Assembly: GCA_900552345.1 (NCBI GenBank)
Contig: URZN01000052.1
Location: 1-7,653, forward strand
Source of the DNA: an uncultured Collinsella sp.
Lineage (GTDB): Bacteria; Actinomycetota; Coriobacteriia; Coriobacteriales; Coriobacteriaceae
Direction: 5' to 3'
DNA: 7,653 nt
Shown in pieces: positions 1 through 6,600 of the stretch (positions are counted from its first letter, which is position 1; each line of letters starts with the position of its first letter). The notes under the pieces were generated by a model. That model was not told the DNA's origin. It searched no databases and saw nothing but the letters and a program-made list of their open reading frames with translations. The position numbers and the translations under genes were made by a program.

Positions 1-582
1 GGTAACGCATCCGCGAACGCACCCGTCGCCGTCGCCCCCGCAGCTCCGACACCGGCCGTCCCCGCGATCGCGTTTATCGGCTACCAAAACTCGGGCAAGA
101 CCACGCTTGTCGAGAAGGTTATCGCCGAGCTCACCCGCCGCGGCCTGCGCGTGGGTTCGCTCAAGCATCATGGGCATCACGGCTTTGATATCGATGTGCC
201 CGCTAAGGACACCTGGCGCCATCACCAGGCCGGGTCCAAGCACGTGGGACTCATCTGCGCCACGCGCTGGGCGGAGTACGCCGACACGCGCGAGGAGGAC
301 GAGATGCCCGCGCGCGAGCTGCTGTCGCGTTACAACGATGTCGACGTGGTGATCATCGAGGGCTACAAGACCGAGGGCTTCGACAACATCGTGGTCGCGC
401 GCTCCGGTGTCGACCGTCTGCGCGGCAAGAGCTCGCTCGACCTGGTCGACGGCCGTACGCTGGCCCTTGCCTGCAACGAGGCCCTGGCGCGTCAGGCCTT
501 CGACGCCGGCTTTGCGACCCGAGCCATCAACATCAACGACGCCCGAGCCATCTGCGATCTGATTCAGGACCATCTGGCCTAA
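1..582 (+). CDS. mobB: MobB-type molybdopterin-guanine dinucleotide biosynthesis GTPase domain, 5'-truncated
   Basis: The frame is open from base 1 to a TAA at 580-582, giving 193 residues with no start in the window. The first ~22 residues are an Ala/Pro-rich stretch. It is followed by a Walker A loop, GYQNSGKT (residues 27-34), then the SLKHHGHH segment and the IEGYKTEG motif typical of MobB. MobB proteins are GTP-binding partners of MobA in converting molybdopterin to the guanine dinucleotide cofactor, in the cytoplasm. The family assignment is strong because NSGKTTL, the His-rich KHH segment and EGYK occur in the expected order and spacing, and the domain is full length from the P-loop on. 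The low-complexity Ala/Pro stretch before the P-loop is not part of the domain. It reads like a linker, so the gene may encode a fusion with another cofactor enzyme such as MobA or MoeA upstream. That is inference. A hairpin begins at the stop codon. Confidence 0.88.
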   Translation, partial: GNASANAPVAVAPAAPTPAVPAIAFIGYQNSGKTTLVEKVIAELTRRGLRVGSLKHHGHHGFDIDVPAKDTWRHHQAGSKHVGLICATRWAEYADTREEDEMPARELLSRYNDVDVVIIEGYKTEGFDNIVVARSGVDRLRGKSSLDLVDGRTLALACNEALARQAFDAGFATRAININDARAICDLIQDHLA

Positions 583-621
583 AACCTGCCAAAAAGGGAC
601 AGGTTTATTTTGGCAGGTTTT
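581..621 (+). terminator. Perfect 14-bp stem hairpin at the mobB stop codon
   Basis: AAAACCTGCCAAAA at 581-594 is the exact reverse complement of 608-621, with a 13-nt loop AGGGACAGGTTTA (595-607). The stem overlaps the last two bases of the mobB stop codon. The 3' arm ends in TTTT, which fits an intrinsic (possibly bidirectional) terminator, although the GC core is short. The loop core GGGACAGG resembles the loops of the three CCACCACAAAGG-type hairpins further along, so it may belong to the same mobile palindrome superfamily. Confidence 0.6.
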
Positions 622-639
622 ATCTGGGTAAACGTCATT

Positions 640-674
640 TCCACCACAAAGGGGCCAGGAACCTTTGTGGTGGA
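640..674 (+). repeat. Intergenic palindromic repeat, copy 1 (CCACCACAAAGG type)
   Basis: A 13-bp perfect stem is formed by TCCACCACAAAGG (640-652) and its complement at 662-674, with loop GGCCAGGAA. ATTTTG follows, so it could terminate transcription. The stem and most of the loop recur at 2233-2265 and, less perfectly, at 3194-3228, always in the same orientation behind a + strand gene. It is probably a REP-like dispersed palindrome. No transposase is visible here. Confidence 0.7.
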
Positions 675-849
675 TTTTGTTTAAGTAGATGTGTGGGACA
701 TGCCTTAGAATCTACCAAGTAGTTCATGACGGGCGAAAAACGGAGAGAAGGGGCTCTTGATGCGTCCTTAATGTTTCATGCGGATAGATTGATTCGACAG
801 ACGGTGGCGAATGCCCGCCGTCCGCATTCGTATGAAACAAGGAGTCTCC
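675..849 (+). other. Leader region upstream of the MFS gene
   Basis: This non-coding stretch precedes the transporter start. It contains GTAGAT (685-690) and its complement ATCTAC (710-715), 19 nt apart, and a TAGAAT hexamer (706-711) that could be a -10 box. I see no -35 box at a good distance. An open frame from 726 has no credible ribosome site and runs out of frame through the transporter gene, so I do not call a gene here. Confidence 0.3.
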
Positions 850-2136
850 ATGCTCGTCTCTCTTTTCTCAAAGCCTCAGTCATCGCTGTCCGTGCAGGCC
901 AAGCGCCTGGTGGCGATGCGCTTTCTCATCTACACCGGTTTTCAGACCAGCTACTTTATCGGCGTCATCGGAACGCTCACCTATGCAGACGATGCCTCGG
1001 TCGTCGCGACGTCGCTGGCCGTTCTGTTTATGAACGTCTTTGTGATCCTGGGGTCCTTTGCGGGCGGCGCCGCGCTCGACGCTTGGGGCCCGCGCCACCA
1101 TTTTCTGCTGAGCATCGTCGGCGCGCTGGCAACCGGCGCGACGATTATCGCCTTTGGCGGCACGACCGGCATCGTCCTGCTCGGCGCGGCGCTCCTGGGT
1201 TTTGTGATGGGGTTCGCCCAGCCCATCGCCACGTCCTATCCGGCCTATCTCACCGACGATCCCGTCGAGCTCAAAGACATCAACTCCGCCATCGCCATGT
1301 TTTCAAACGTGAGTATCATCGTTGGTCCCACGCTGGGCGGCTTTGTCGCGGCGGCTGCGTCGTCGCGCGCGGTGTTCATGCTCATGATGCTCTTTACCGC
1401 GTTGGCGCTCATTGCCGGTTGGGGCTTTAGGCAAAGTGCAGGTCAGGTTGCCACACACGAAGGCAAACCCGCGGTTGGCGACATCACATCGGATAAGGCC
1501 AGCCAAAGCCCCGACCCCAACACGTCCTCCCGTGTCACCTTTGCGACCAGCATCAAGACAGTCTTTACCAACAGCGTTCTCGCCCTGCTGTTCTTCATCA
1601 TCTTCCTCTCGAACTTTGGCTACGGTGCCTTCGATCCGCTGGAGTCGTTCTTCTACCGCGATGTCCTGCACGTCGGTGTCGAGTGGATGGGCTGGCTCTC
1701 GTCGGCCTGCGGCGTGGGCGCGGTGCTGGGCGCCGTGGCCGCGCTCCGCTTGCCGGCGCGCTTTGTCAGCCTCAAAACGCTGCTCGTGGCGCTCATGTCC
1801 GTGGGTCTGGGAAGCCTGCTCTACGTGGGAACGCCGTACGTGGGCGTGGCCCTTATCGGCCAGATTGTCCTGGGCGTGGCCTGGGGCGTCGTCAACCCGC
1901 TTCACAACACTATCGTGCAAACGACGGCTCCGCTCGAGCAGCTCGGTCGCGTCAACTCGGTCATGGGCTTTGGCAACATGTTCGCCGGCGTGGCCCCGCT
2001 GGCGATTGCCCCCTGGCTGGCGGCGACGTTTGGCGTGCAGCAGACGCTCATCGGGGCGGGCATGGTCGTGACGGCGGTTCCCGCAGCGTTGCTGCTATTT
2101 GGTCGTTGGCACTTGGATCGTGCCGCAAAGCAGTAA
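850..2136 (+). CDS. MFS transporter, 12-helix, EntS/MFS_3-like
   Basis: The 428-residue integral membrane protein consists almost wholly of hydrophobic helices, in two halves separated by a hydrophilic loop (about residues 194-236). The first inter-helix loop carries a variant of MFS motif A, GGAALDAWGPRHH (72-84), with the conserved Asp, Gly-Pro and Arg. Near the C-terminus LGRVNSVMGFGNMF matches the 'GRV.S' segment common in the MFS_3 (EntS-like, DHA3) exporters, so proton-driven efflux of a small molecule is the best guess. The substrate cannot be read from the sequence. I chose ATG 850 because AAGGAG (839-844) lies 5 nt upstream. In-frame ATGs at 811 and 832 lack such a site, and 832 would place the SD inside the gene. 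No operon partner is evident: 267 bp separate it from mobB and two hairpins follow its stop. Confidence 0.85.
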   Translation: MLVSLFSKPQSSLSVQAKRLVAMRFLIYTGFQTSYFIGVIGTLTYADDASVVATSLAVLFMNVFVILGSFAGGAALDAWGPRHHFLLSIVGALATGATIIAFGGTTGIVLLGAALLGFVMGFAQPIATSYPAYLTDDPVELKDINSAIAMFSNVSIIVGPTLGGFVAAAASSRAVFMLMMLFTALALIAGWGFRQSAGQVATHEGKPAVGDITSDKASQSPDPNTSSRVTFATSIKTVFTNSVLALLFFIIFLSNFGYGAFDPLESFFYRDVLHVGVEWMGWLSSACGVGAVLGAVAALRLPARFVSLKTLLVALMSVGLGSLLYVGTPYVGVALIGQIVLGVAWGVVNPLHNTIVQTTAPLEQLGRVNSVMGFGNMFAGVAPLAIAPWLAATFGVQQTLIGAGMVVTAVPAALLLFGRWHLDRAAKQ

Positions 2137-2201
2137 AAACCATCACAACATTCGATGAAAATCGCGATTTTGCCGAATAACGTCGAATGTTGTGATGGTT
2201 T
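2137..2201 (+). repeat. 19-bp perfect inverted repeat with nested palindrome, after the MFS stop
   Basis: AAACCATCACAACATTCGA (2137-2155) is exactly complementary to 2183-2201. The 27-nt interval contains a second perfect palindrome, AAAATCGCGATTTT (2158-2171). The element starts on the base after the MFS stop codon. It could fold as a branched RNA hairpin and terminate or stabilise the transporter mRNA. A 19-bp perfect stem is longer than a typical intrinsic terminator and the 3' side has only TTT, so a dispersed palindromic element (REP/MITE-like) is as likely. Confidence 0.65.
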
Positions 2202-2232
2202 GTGCTCCGGCTAGGCCACCCTGCGAGTCCGG

Positions 2233-2265
2233 CCACCACAAAGGGGCCAGGCACCTTTGTGGTGG
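2233..2265 (+). repeat. Intergenic palindromic repeat, copy 2 (CCACCACAAAGG type)
   Basis: CCACCACAAAGG (2233-2244) pairs perfectly with 2254-2265 around loop GGCCAGGCA. The sequence is nearly identical to the copy at 641-673, differing in one loop base (GGCCAGGAA there). TTTT follows at 2266-2269, so as RNA it has the form of an intrinsic terminator. It lies 31 bp after the 19-bp inverted repeat. Confidence 0.7.
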
Positions 2266-2294
2266 TTTTGCGCCAAAGCGCCCCGTGCGCGCCT

Positions 2295-2313
2295 TGGTAT
2301 ACCATGTACACCA
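2295..2313. promoter_or_regulatory. Candidate operator upstream of the HAD gene
   Basis: TGGTATACCA (2295-2304) is a perfect 10-bp palindrome. It also forms part of a larger imperfect one, TGGTATA-N5-TACACCA (2295-2313, one mismatch). Half-sites of the TGGT/ACCA kind are known for GntR-family repressors. The position, 47 bp before the HAD start codon, suits a repressor site. No regulator gene is in the window, so the assignment is speculative. Confidence 0.3.
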
Positions 2314-2359
2314 TTTCCGACCACATTCAGCACCGCCGCACAACCCAGAAAGGCCTCCC

Positions 2360-3181
2360 ATGGACGCCACCTTCACCCACATCAAAGCCGTGTTCTGCGA
2401 TATCGACGGCACGCTGCTCACGAGCGGGCACACGGTGTCCCCGCGCACCGTGGTGGCGATCCGCGCCCTGCGCGAGCGCGGCGTACTCTTTGGCCTGTGC
2501 ACCGGGCGCGATGCCCACGCGACCGAGGCCATGTACGAGCTCTGGGGCATCGAAGGTCTGGTGGACGTGCTGGTGGGCTGCGGTGGCGCCGAGGTCATCG
2601 ACCGTGCGCATGACATCAACGAGCTGAGCTACCCGCTGCCAGGCGAGACCGTCGCGCACATCTGCGAGCACATGGCAGACCTGCCGGCAACGCCCGTTTG
2701 CCCTCGGGACGGCGTGCTCTATGTGCCCGAGAGCAACGCATGCGTCGAGCACCTTTCGCGTGTCGATGGCGTGCCCTACAAGGTGGTCGACTTTGCCGAG
2801 TTTTTGCGCGAGCCGCAGGCCAAGGTGATGTTTACCATGGCGCCCGAGGTGATGCCGCAGGTCATCGAACGGGCGTCGACGTTCGCCGACGACACCGTTA
2901 AGGCGGCTGCTCTACAGACCACGCAGCGACTCTACGAGTTCATGGATCCGCGCGTGTCCAAGACGCGCGGCCTTGTGCGTGTGGCGGAGCTCAACGACAT
3001 GGAGCTCCAGAACATCTGCGTGTTTGGCGATGCGGACAACGACACCTGCATGGTGGCCGACGCCGGCGTGGGCGTGGCCATGGCAAACGGCAGCGACGCC
3101 ACCCGTGCCGCCGCCGACTTTGTAACCGCTAGCAACGACGAAGACGGCGTAGCGATCTTTATCGAGGAACATCTGCTGTAG
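2360..3181 (+). CDS. Cof-type HAD-superfamily phosphatase
   Basis: The 273-residue protein has the four HAD motifs in order. Motif I is DIDGT (14-18, nucleophile Asp14, acid/base Asp16). Motif II is Thr48 in LCTGRD. Motif III is a Lys near 201 in VSKTRG. Motif IV is GDADND (223-228), which binds Mg2+. The long insert between motifs II and III (about 80-195) is the position of the C2 cap that defines the Cof/YidA subfamily, and the length is normal for it. Such enzymes remove phosphate from sugar phosphates, flavin or pyridoxal phosphates in the cytoplasm. The substrate cannot be told from the sequence. The start at ATG 2360 is supported by GAAAGG (2348-2353), 6 nt upstream. The frame is open further 5' to 2192, but that part runs through the intergenic hairpin and is not protein-like. 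A palindromic hairpin begins 12 nt after the stop. Confidence 0.9.
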   Translation: MDATFTHIKAVFCDIDGTLLTSGHTVSPRTVVAIRALRERGVLFGLCTGRDAHATEAMYELWGIEGLVDVLVGCGGAEVIDRAHDINELSYPLPGETVAHICEHMADLPATPVCPRDGVLYVPESNACVEHLSRVDGVPYKVVDFAEFLREPQAKVMFTMAPEVMPQVIERASTFADDTVKAAALQTTQRLYEFMDPRVSKTRGLVRVAELNDMELQNICVFGDADNDTCMVADAGVGVAMANGSDATRAAADFVTASNDEDGVAIFIEEHLL

Positions 3182-3193
3182 CGCCGGGGGAGA

Positions 3194-3228
3194 GCCACCA
3201 CAAGGGGAACAGGCACCTTTGCGGTGGC
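3194..3228 (+). repeat. Intergenic palindromic repeat, copy 3 (degenerate)
   Basis: GCCACCACAAGG (3194-3205) faces CCTTTGCGGTGGC (3216-3228). The stem matches the copies at 641-673 and 2233-2265 but has one A/C mismatch and one missing A. The loop keeps the core CAGGCA. It probably also serves as the 3' end of the HAD transcript, although no T-tract follows. Confidence 0.6.
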
Positions 3229-3368
3229 CTCAGGCGATTTGGGCGAATTGATGCCTAAAATCTGCGCGAAAATTCAGATATGGTTGTCTGAACATTACGC
3301 TTCTAACTACCGATGGGTTAAAGATATTCTCATCAATTTGGTAGTCTATTCCTCCCGGTTAATGATCT

Positions 3369-3398
3369 ACCGTTCACGGTCGATTTTCGACCGTTCAC
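3369..3398 (+). promoter_or_regulatory. Paired ACCGTTCAC direct repeat, LytTR-type site candidate
   Basis: ACCGTTCAC occurs at 3369-3377 and again, identical, at 3390-3398, a 12-bp gap and 21-bp period (two helical turns). LytTR (AgrA/LytR-type) response regulators bind pairs of 9-bp direct repeats, consensus [TA][AC][CA]GTTN[AG][TG], 12-13 bp apart. Each copy here matches 8 of 9 positions. The spacer also forms a hairpin CGGTCGA-TTT-TCGACCG (3377-3393), so a different regulator or an RNA structure is possible. No regulator gene is in the window. Confidence 0.4.
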
Positions 3399-3411
3399 AG
3401 GACGCATGCTC

Positions 3412-3442
3412 TTGAGCAAAATGTTGTGCAAATAAATAAAAT
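3412..3442 (+). promoter_or_regulatory. Weak promoter candidate next to the direct repeat
   Basis: TTGAGC (3412-3417, 4/6 to the -35 consensus) and TAAAAT (3437-3442, 5/6 to the -10) are 19 bp apart, longer than optimal. The -35 starts 13 bp after the 9-bp repeat pair, so an activator-dependent promoter would make sense. Its leader to the adhesin start would be about 235 nt. Confidence 0.3.
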
Positions 3443-3566
3443 GCTATTAAAAAATGATAACTAGCTTAATTACCAGTAGAAATAGATATTTCATGGCGAA
3501 TAAACGAAGGTAAATCCGAGCAAATGTCAAGAGAATTGAGAATTCGCTACAAAACTATCGGTATTT

Positions 3567-3608
3567 TTGCTTAGATGTTCAAACAATCATTACAATATGT
3601 ACTATAAG
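3567..3608 (+). promoter_or_regulatory. Promoter candidate proximal to the adhesin gene
   Basis: TTGCTT (3567-3572) and TACAAT (3591-3596, 5/6 to TATAAT) are separated by 18 bp. A second -10-like hexamer, TATAAG, lies at 3603-3608. Either would give a leader of roughly 70-85 nt before ATG 3686. The -35 match is poor, so this is a guess from position and hexamers only. Confidence 0.3.
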
Positions 3609-3685
3609 CGTGCGTAATTACAGGTTGCGCAGATACGTTTGATAGTGAAAGAGCAAGATCGCGGTCTCTTGGGGAGGAGACATCG

Positions 3686-6600
3686 ATGAAAGCGAATTCA
3701 GAAAAAACTAAGCAGAGTAAAAAAGCGACGCGCCGTGTACTGGCAGGCGTTTTGTGCGGAGCCTCCGTTTTGAGCCTGGTACTGTCGCTCGTCATGCCTC
3801 CGATCTCGCAGGCCATTGCCAACGATGCCCAGACGGTTTTTACCGAGGAAACTGTGATGGGGGGGGGTTCCTCAAGTGAGTCTACTGATGTAGAAAACAC
3901 CAACAACGGGGATACCGACAACCAGAATAGTGACGAGACCGAGGGCGACGGGACTGGCGACGATACTCTCAGGGCGGCCCCGTTGCCTGATGACACGGGA
4001 GCCGAGAGCGTTGCGCAGCCCGCGGATGATAGTGCTAACGGCGAGGGCGCAATCGCACTTGCTGCAGAAAATAAATCGACTTATACAATCAGCAGTGGGG
4101 CTGAACTCAGTGAGAAGCTTCTTGCCAAGGGACTTCGCGATGCAACCGGCTCAGCTACTTTTGAGCTTGTTGCTGATATTAAATACAACGGTGAGATTAA
4201 GTTTGAACAAACTGACAATAACCCCATCAATATCACCCTTAATCTAAACGGTCATAAGATCAAGTGCTTGAACACCGACAAGCCGTTATTTGATGTTGCT
4301 GGCGGCGCAACACTTACAATTAAGGACGAAATTAAGGACTCCGCGCCGGTGACTGAGACGGTCAGCGACGGCCAGTTGCTAACCGATCAGGGGCAGAGCC
4401 TGAATGCCGATAATTATGACAAGTATGCCGCCAATTATGGCAAGAATGCCAATCTGACTTACGATAAAGATAACGATAACATTCCATCTAATCTTACCTA
4501 CTACGTGACCGAATCGTCCCCGAACGAAACAGGCACAACCGAGACACTTGTCAAACATGACGTTGAGATTAAAGGCGCCATCGTGGCGTGCGGCGGCAAA
4601 ACAAATCTAAGGCTCATCAATCTGTATAACAGAAACGGCAAGGGCGGCACGTTTAACCTTGTGAGCGGCGTGATTACGCAAAAACAAGACGGCAGCGTTA
4701 GCAGCTTGGTCTATGCCGAGGGCGGCTCTACCGTCAACATGCGCGGCGGCTACGTGTGTGGCGCTTTAGGCTCGGGCATTATGGTGTCCAACGAGAGTGG
4801 TGGTGCCTCGACCCTTGATTTGACCGGTGGCGTAATTGCTGGCAACTGCGCTTCGAGTGGCGGCGGTGTATATGCCAAGGGGTCTGCGGTCAAGGTGACC
4901 GGTGGCGTAATCTCCGGCAACAGCACGCTTGCTTCTGGTGCCGGTCTCGGCGGCGGCATCATGGCTTCAGGCGGTAAAGTTACCGTTTCTGGTGGCCATA
5001 TCACGAATAATAGAATGGCTAAATTCTGTGGCACGGATGGCAGTGGTTGTCATGGCGGCGCTGGGCTTGCTGCCAATAACGGCGCCCATGTCACCATTTC
5101 CGATGGCCAGATTACCGGCAACTATTCCGAGGAAGCTGGCGGCGGCGTTTACGTTACCAATCTTAATCAAGGAGATACGGCATGGCTCGACATTACGGGA
5201 GGATATATTGCCTCTAACGTGAGCTACCGATCTGAAGGTGCCGGCATCCGAGTGGGCCAGAAGGTTGACGCGATGATTGGCGACACTCCAGACAACAACG
5301 GCACTCCAGGCAGCAAAGCCTACATCACTAACAACTGCTGCATGTCTCGCTTTGACTGGGGCGGCGGCGGCATCTTTGTTCAGGGTGATTCGAAAAACGC
5401 GGATAACGCAGGCAGGCTGTTTGTATACAACTCGTATATAAGCAGCAATACCGCTGGCGGCTATGGCGGTGGCGTTGCAGTCTGCCCGACGGGCAAGACG
5501 TTGGTAACGAACACTAAGGGCACGGCAATCTTTGGTAATTCGTCTGCCAGAGATGAACATAATTGGCTAAATGATTACAACACAGAGCATAATTCCGGTA
5601 ATAACCGTACGCCCCATCTTTCAGGTGGTGGTATTGCTGATACTAATAAGACTGAAGATAGAGATGCATACGAATCGGACAAGTTCCGCGAGTGCGGTCA
5701 TGCCGATTTCTTCCTCGCAGCGCGGGATCACAATACGCCGGTCGCAGCGGTATCCGGCAAGATGCTTGGCGATATAGACGCCAAGTACTCGGGAAGCATT
5801 GAGCTAAAGAATCGCATCAGCATCCCCGCCAACGGTGTTGCTCAGGTAAAAAATAGCATCGGTCTGACTTCGGGTGTTGGCGCCACGGATAAAGCGGTGA
5901 TTGACTTAGTACAGGGTAAAGTACAGGGTACTAAAGTGACAACTTTCATCACGGGCAACTATTCTTGGGACCATGGTGGCGGCATCATGTCGAATGGCAA
6001 CTTGTACCTAGGCGTGCCTGCGGATACGTACGTCTACCCGAGCCTTAAGCTGAAGGCAACCAAGGCGCTGAAAAATCAGCAGACCAAGGAAAACATGGAG
6101 CTCGACAAAGACCAGTTCCCCTTCTCCTTCTCCGTCTACCGCAAGGATTCGGATGGCGCGTCGACGCCCTCTTGGGATGGCGAAACATTCAACACTGGTG
6201 GCTGCAAGCAGGTTGTATCTACCCCGAATAACGCTGACGGCAACATCGCCTTTGACCTTAGCAATGACCTTAGCATGCAGCTCGGTGACTTCAGCAAGAA
6301 GCTCTCAAGTGATACTGGCAAAATTACATACTCATACTACTTGGTCGAAGATGCGGGCAATATTCCTGGTGTTGATTACGATCATGCTGTATACGAGATT
6401 AAGGTGACAGTCGAATACAACAAGACTGTACTTATGTCCGTTCCGATAAAGAATGATTCGAATAAGACTAAAGATCTTAGTGTCTATAACTTCACGATTG
6501 ATAGTGTGGACGTGACTAAGAATCATGAGGGTTCAGCTGACCATCTGGGCTCTGTGTCACCTACTGATGACTATTATTTGATTGCCGGCTCCGGTGGGGG

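Larger units (their letters stand above)
3229..3685 (+). other. Long AT-rich non-coding region upstream of the pilus operon
   Basis: About 457 bp separate the last hairpin from the adhesin start. I see no credible gene: the only frame (from GTG 3224, 63 codons) lacks a ribosome site. The region is clearly more AT-rich than the flanking genes. It contains small inverted repeats TTCAGA/TCTGAA (3273-3292) and ACTACCGATG/CATC-N5-GGTAGT (3306-3345), a paired 9-bp direct repeat (3369-3398), a tandem GAGAATT pair (3531-3544) and weak promoter-like hexamers. It probably holds the control region of the pilus operon and a long 5' untranslated leader. Confidence 0.5.

Noticed and set aside
726..1430. 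234-codon + strand frame upstream of and overlapping the MFS gene
   Set aside because: It runs in another frame through the transporter, is rich in Arg/His as expected for a shadow of GC-rich coding DNA, and shows no domain.
1303..1920. 205-codon minus-strand frame opposite the MFS gene
   Set aside because: Low-complexity His/Arg/Glu/Gln composition typical of antisense shadows in high-GC genes; no family recognisable.
2143..2619. 158-codon minus-strand frame across the MFS-HAD gap
   Set aside because: It reads through both intergenic hairpins and is antisense to the HAD gene; no credible domain or ribosome site.
641..3228. CRISPR array
   Set aside because: The repeated elements are palindromic, about 1 kb apart and separated by genes, with no spacers or cas genes.
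3369..3398. Actinobacterial PHO box (GTTCAC direct repeats bound by PhoP)
   Set aside because: PHO-box repeats are spaced 11 bp apart; here the period is 21 bp with no middle copy, so the LytTR geometry fits better.
3224..3415. 63-codon frame in the region before the adhesin
   Set aside because: Its GTG start lies inside the hairpin arm, there is no Shine-Dalgarno sequence, and the protein resembles nothing I recognise.
3571..3996. 141-codon minus-strand frame opposite the adhesin start
   Set aside because: Ser/Val-rich product is the antisense of the acidic Ser/Asp linker and signal peptide; a shadow.
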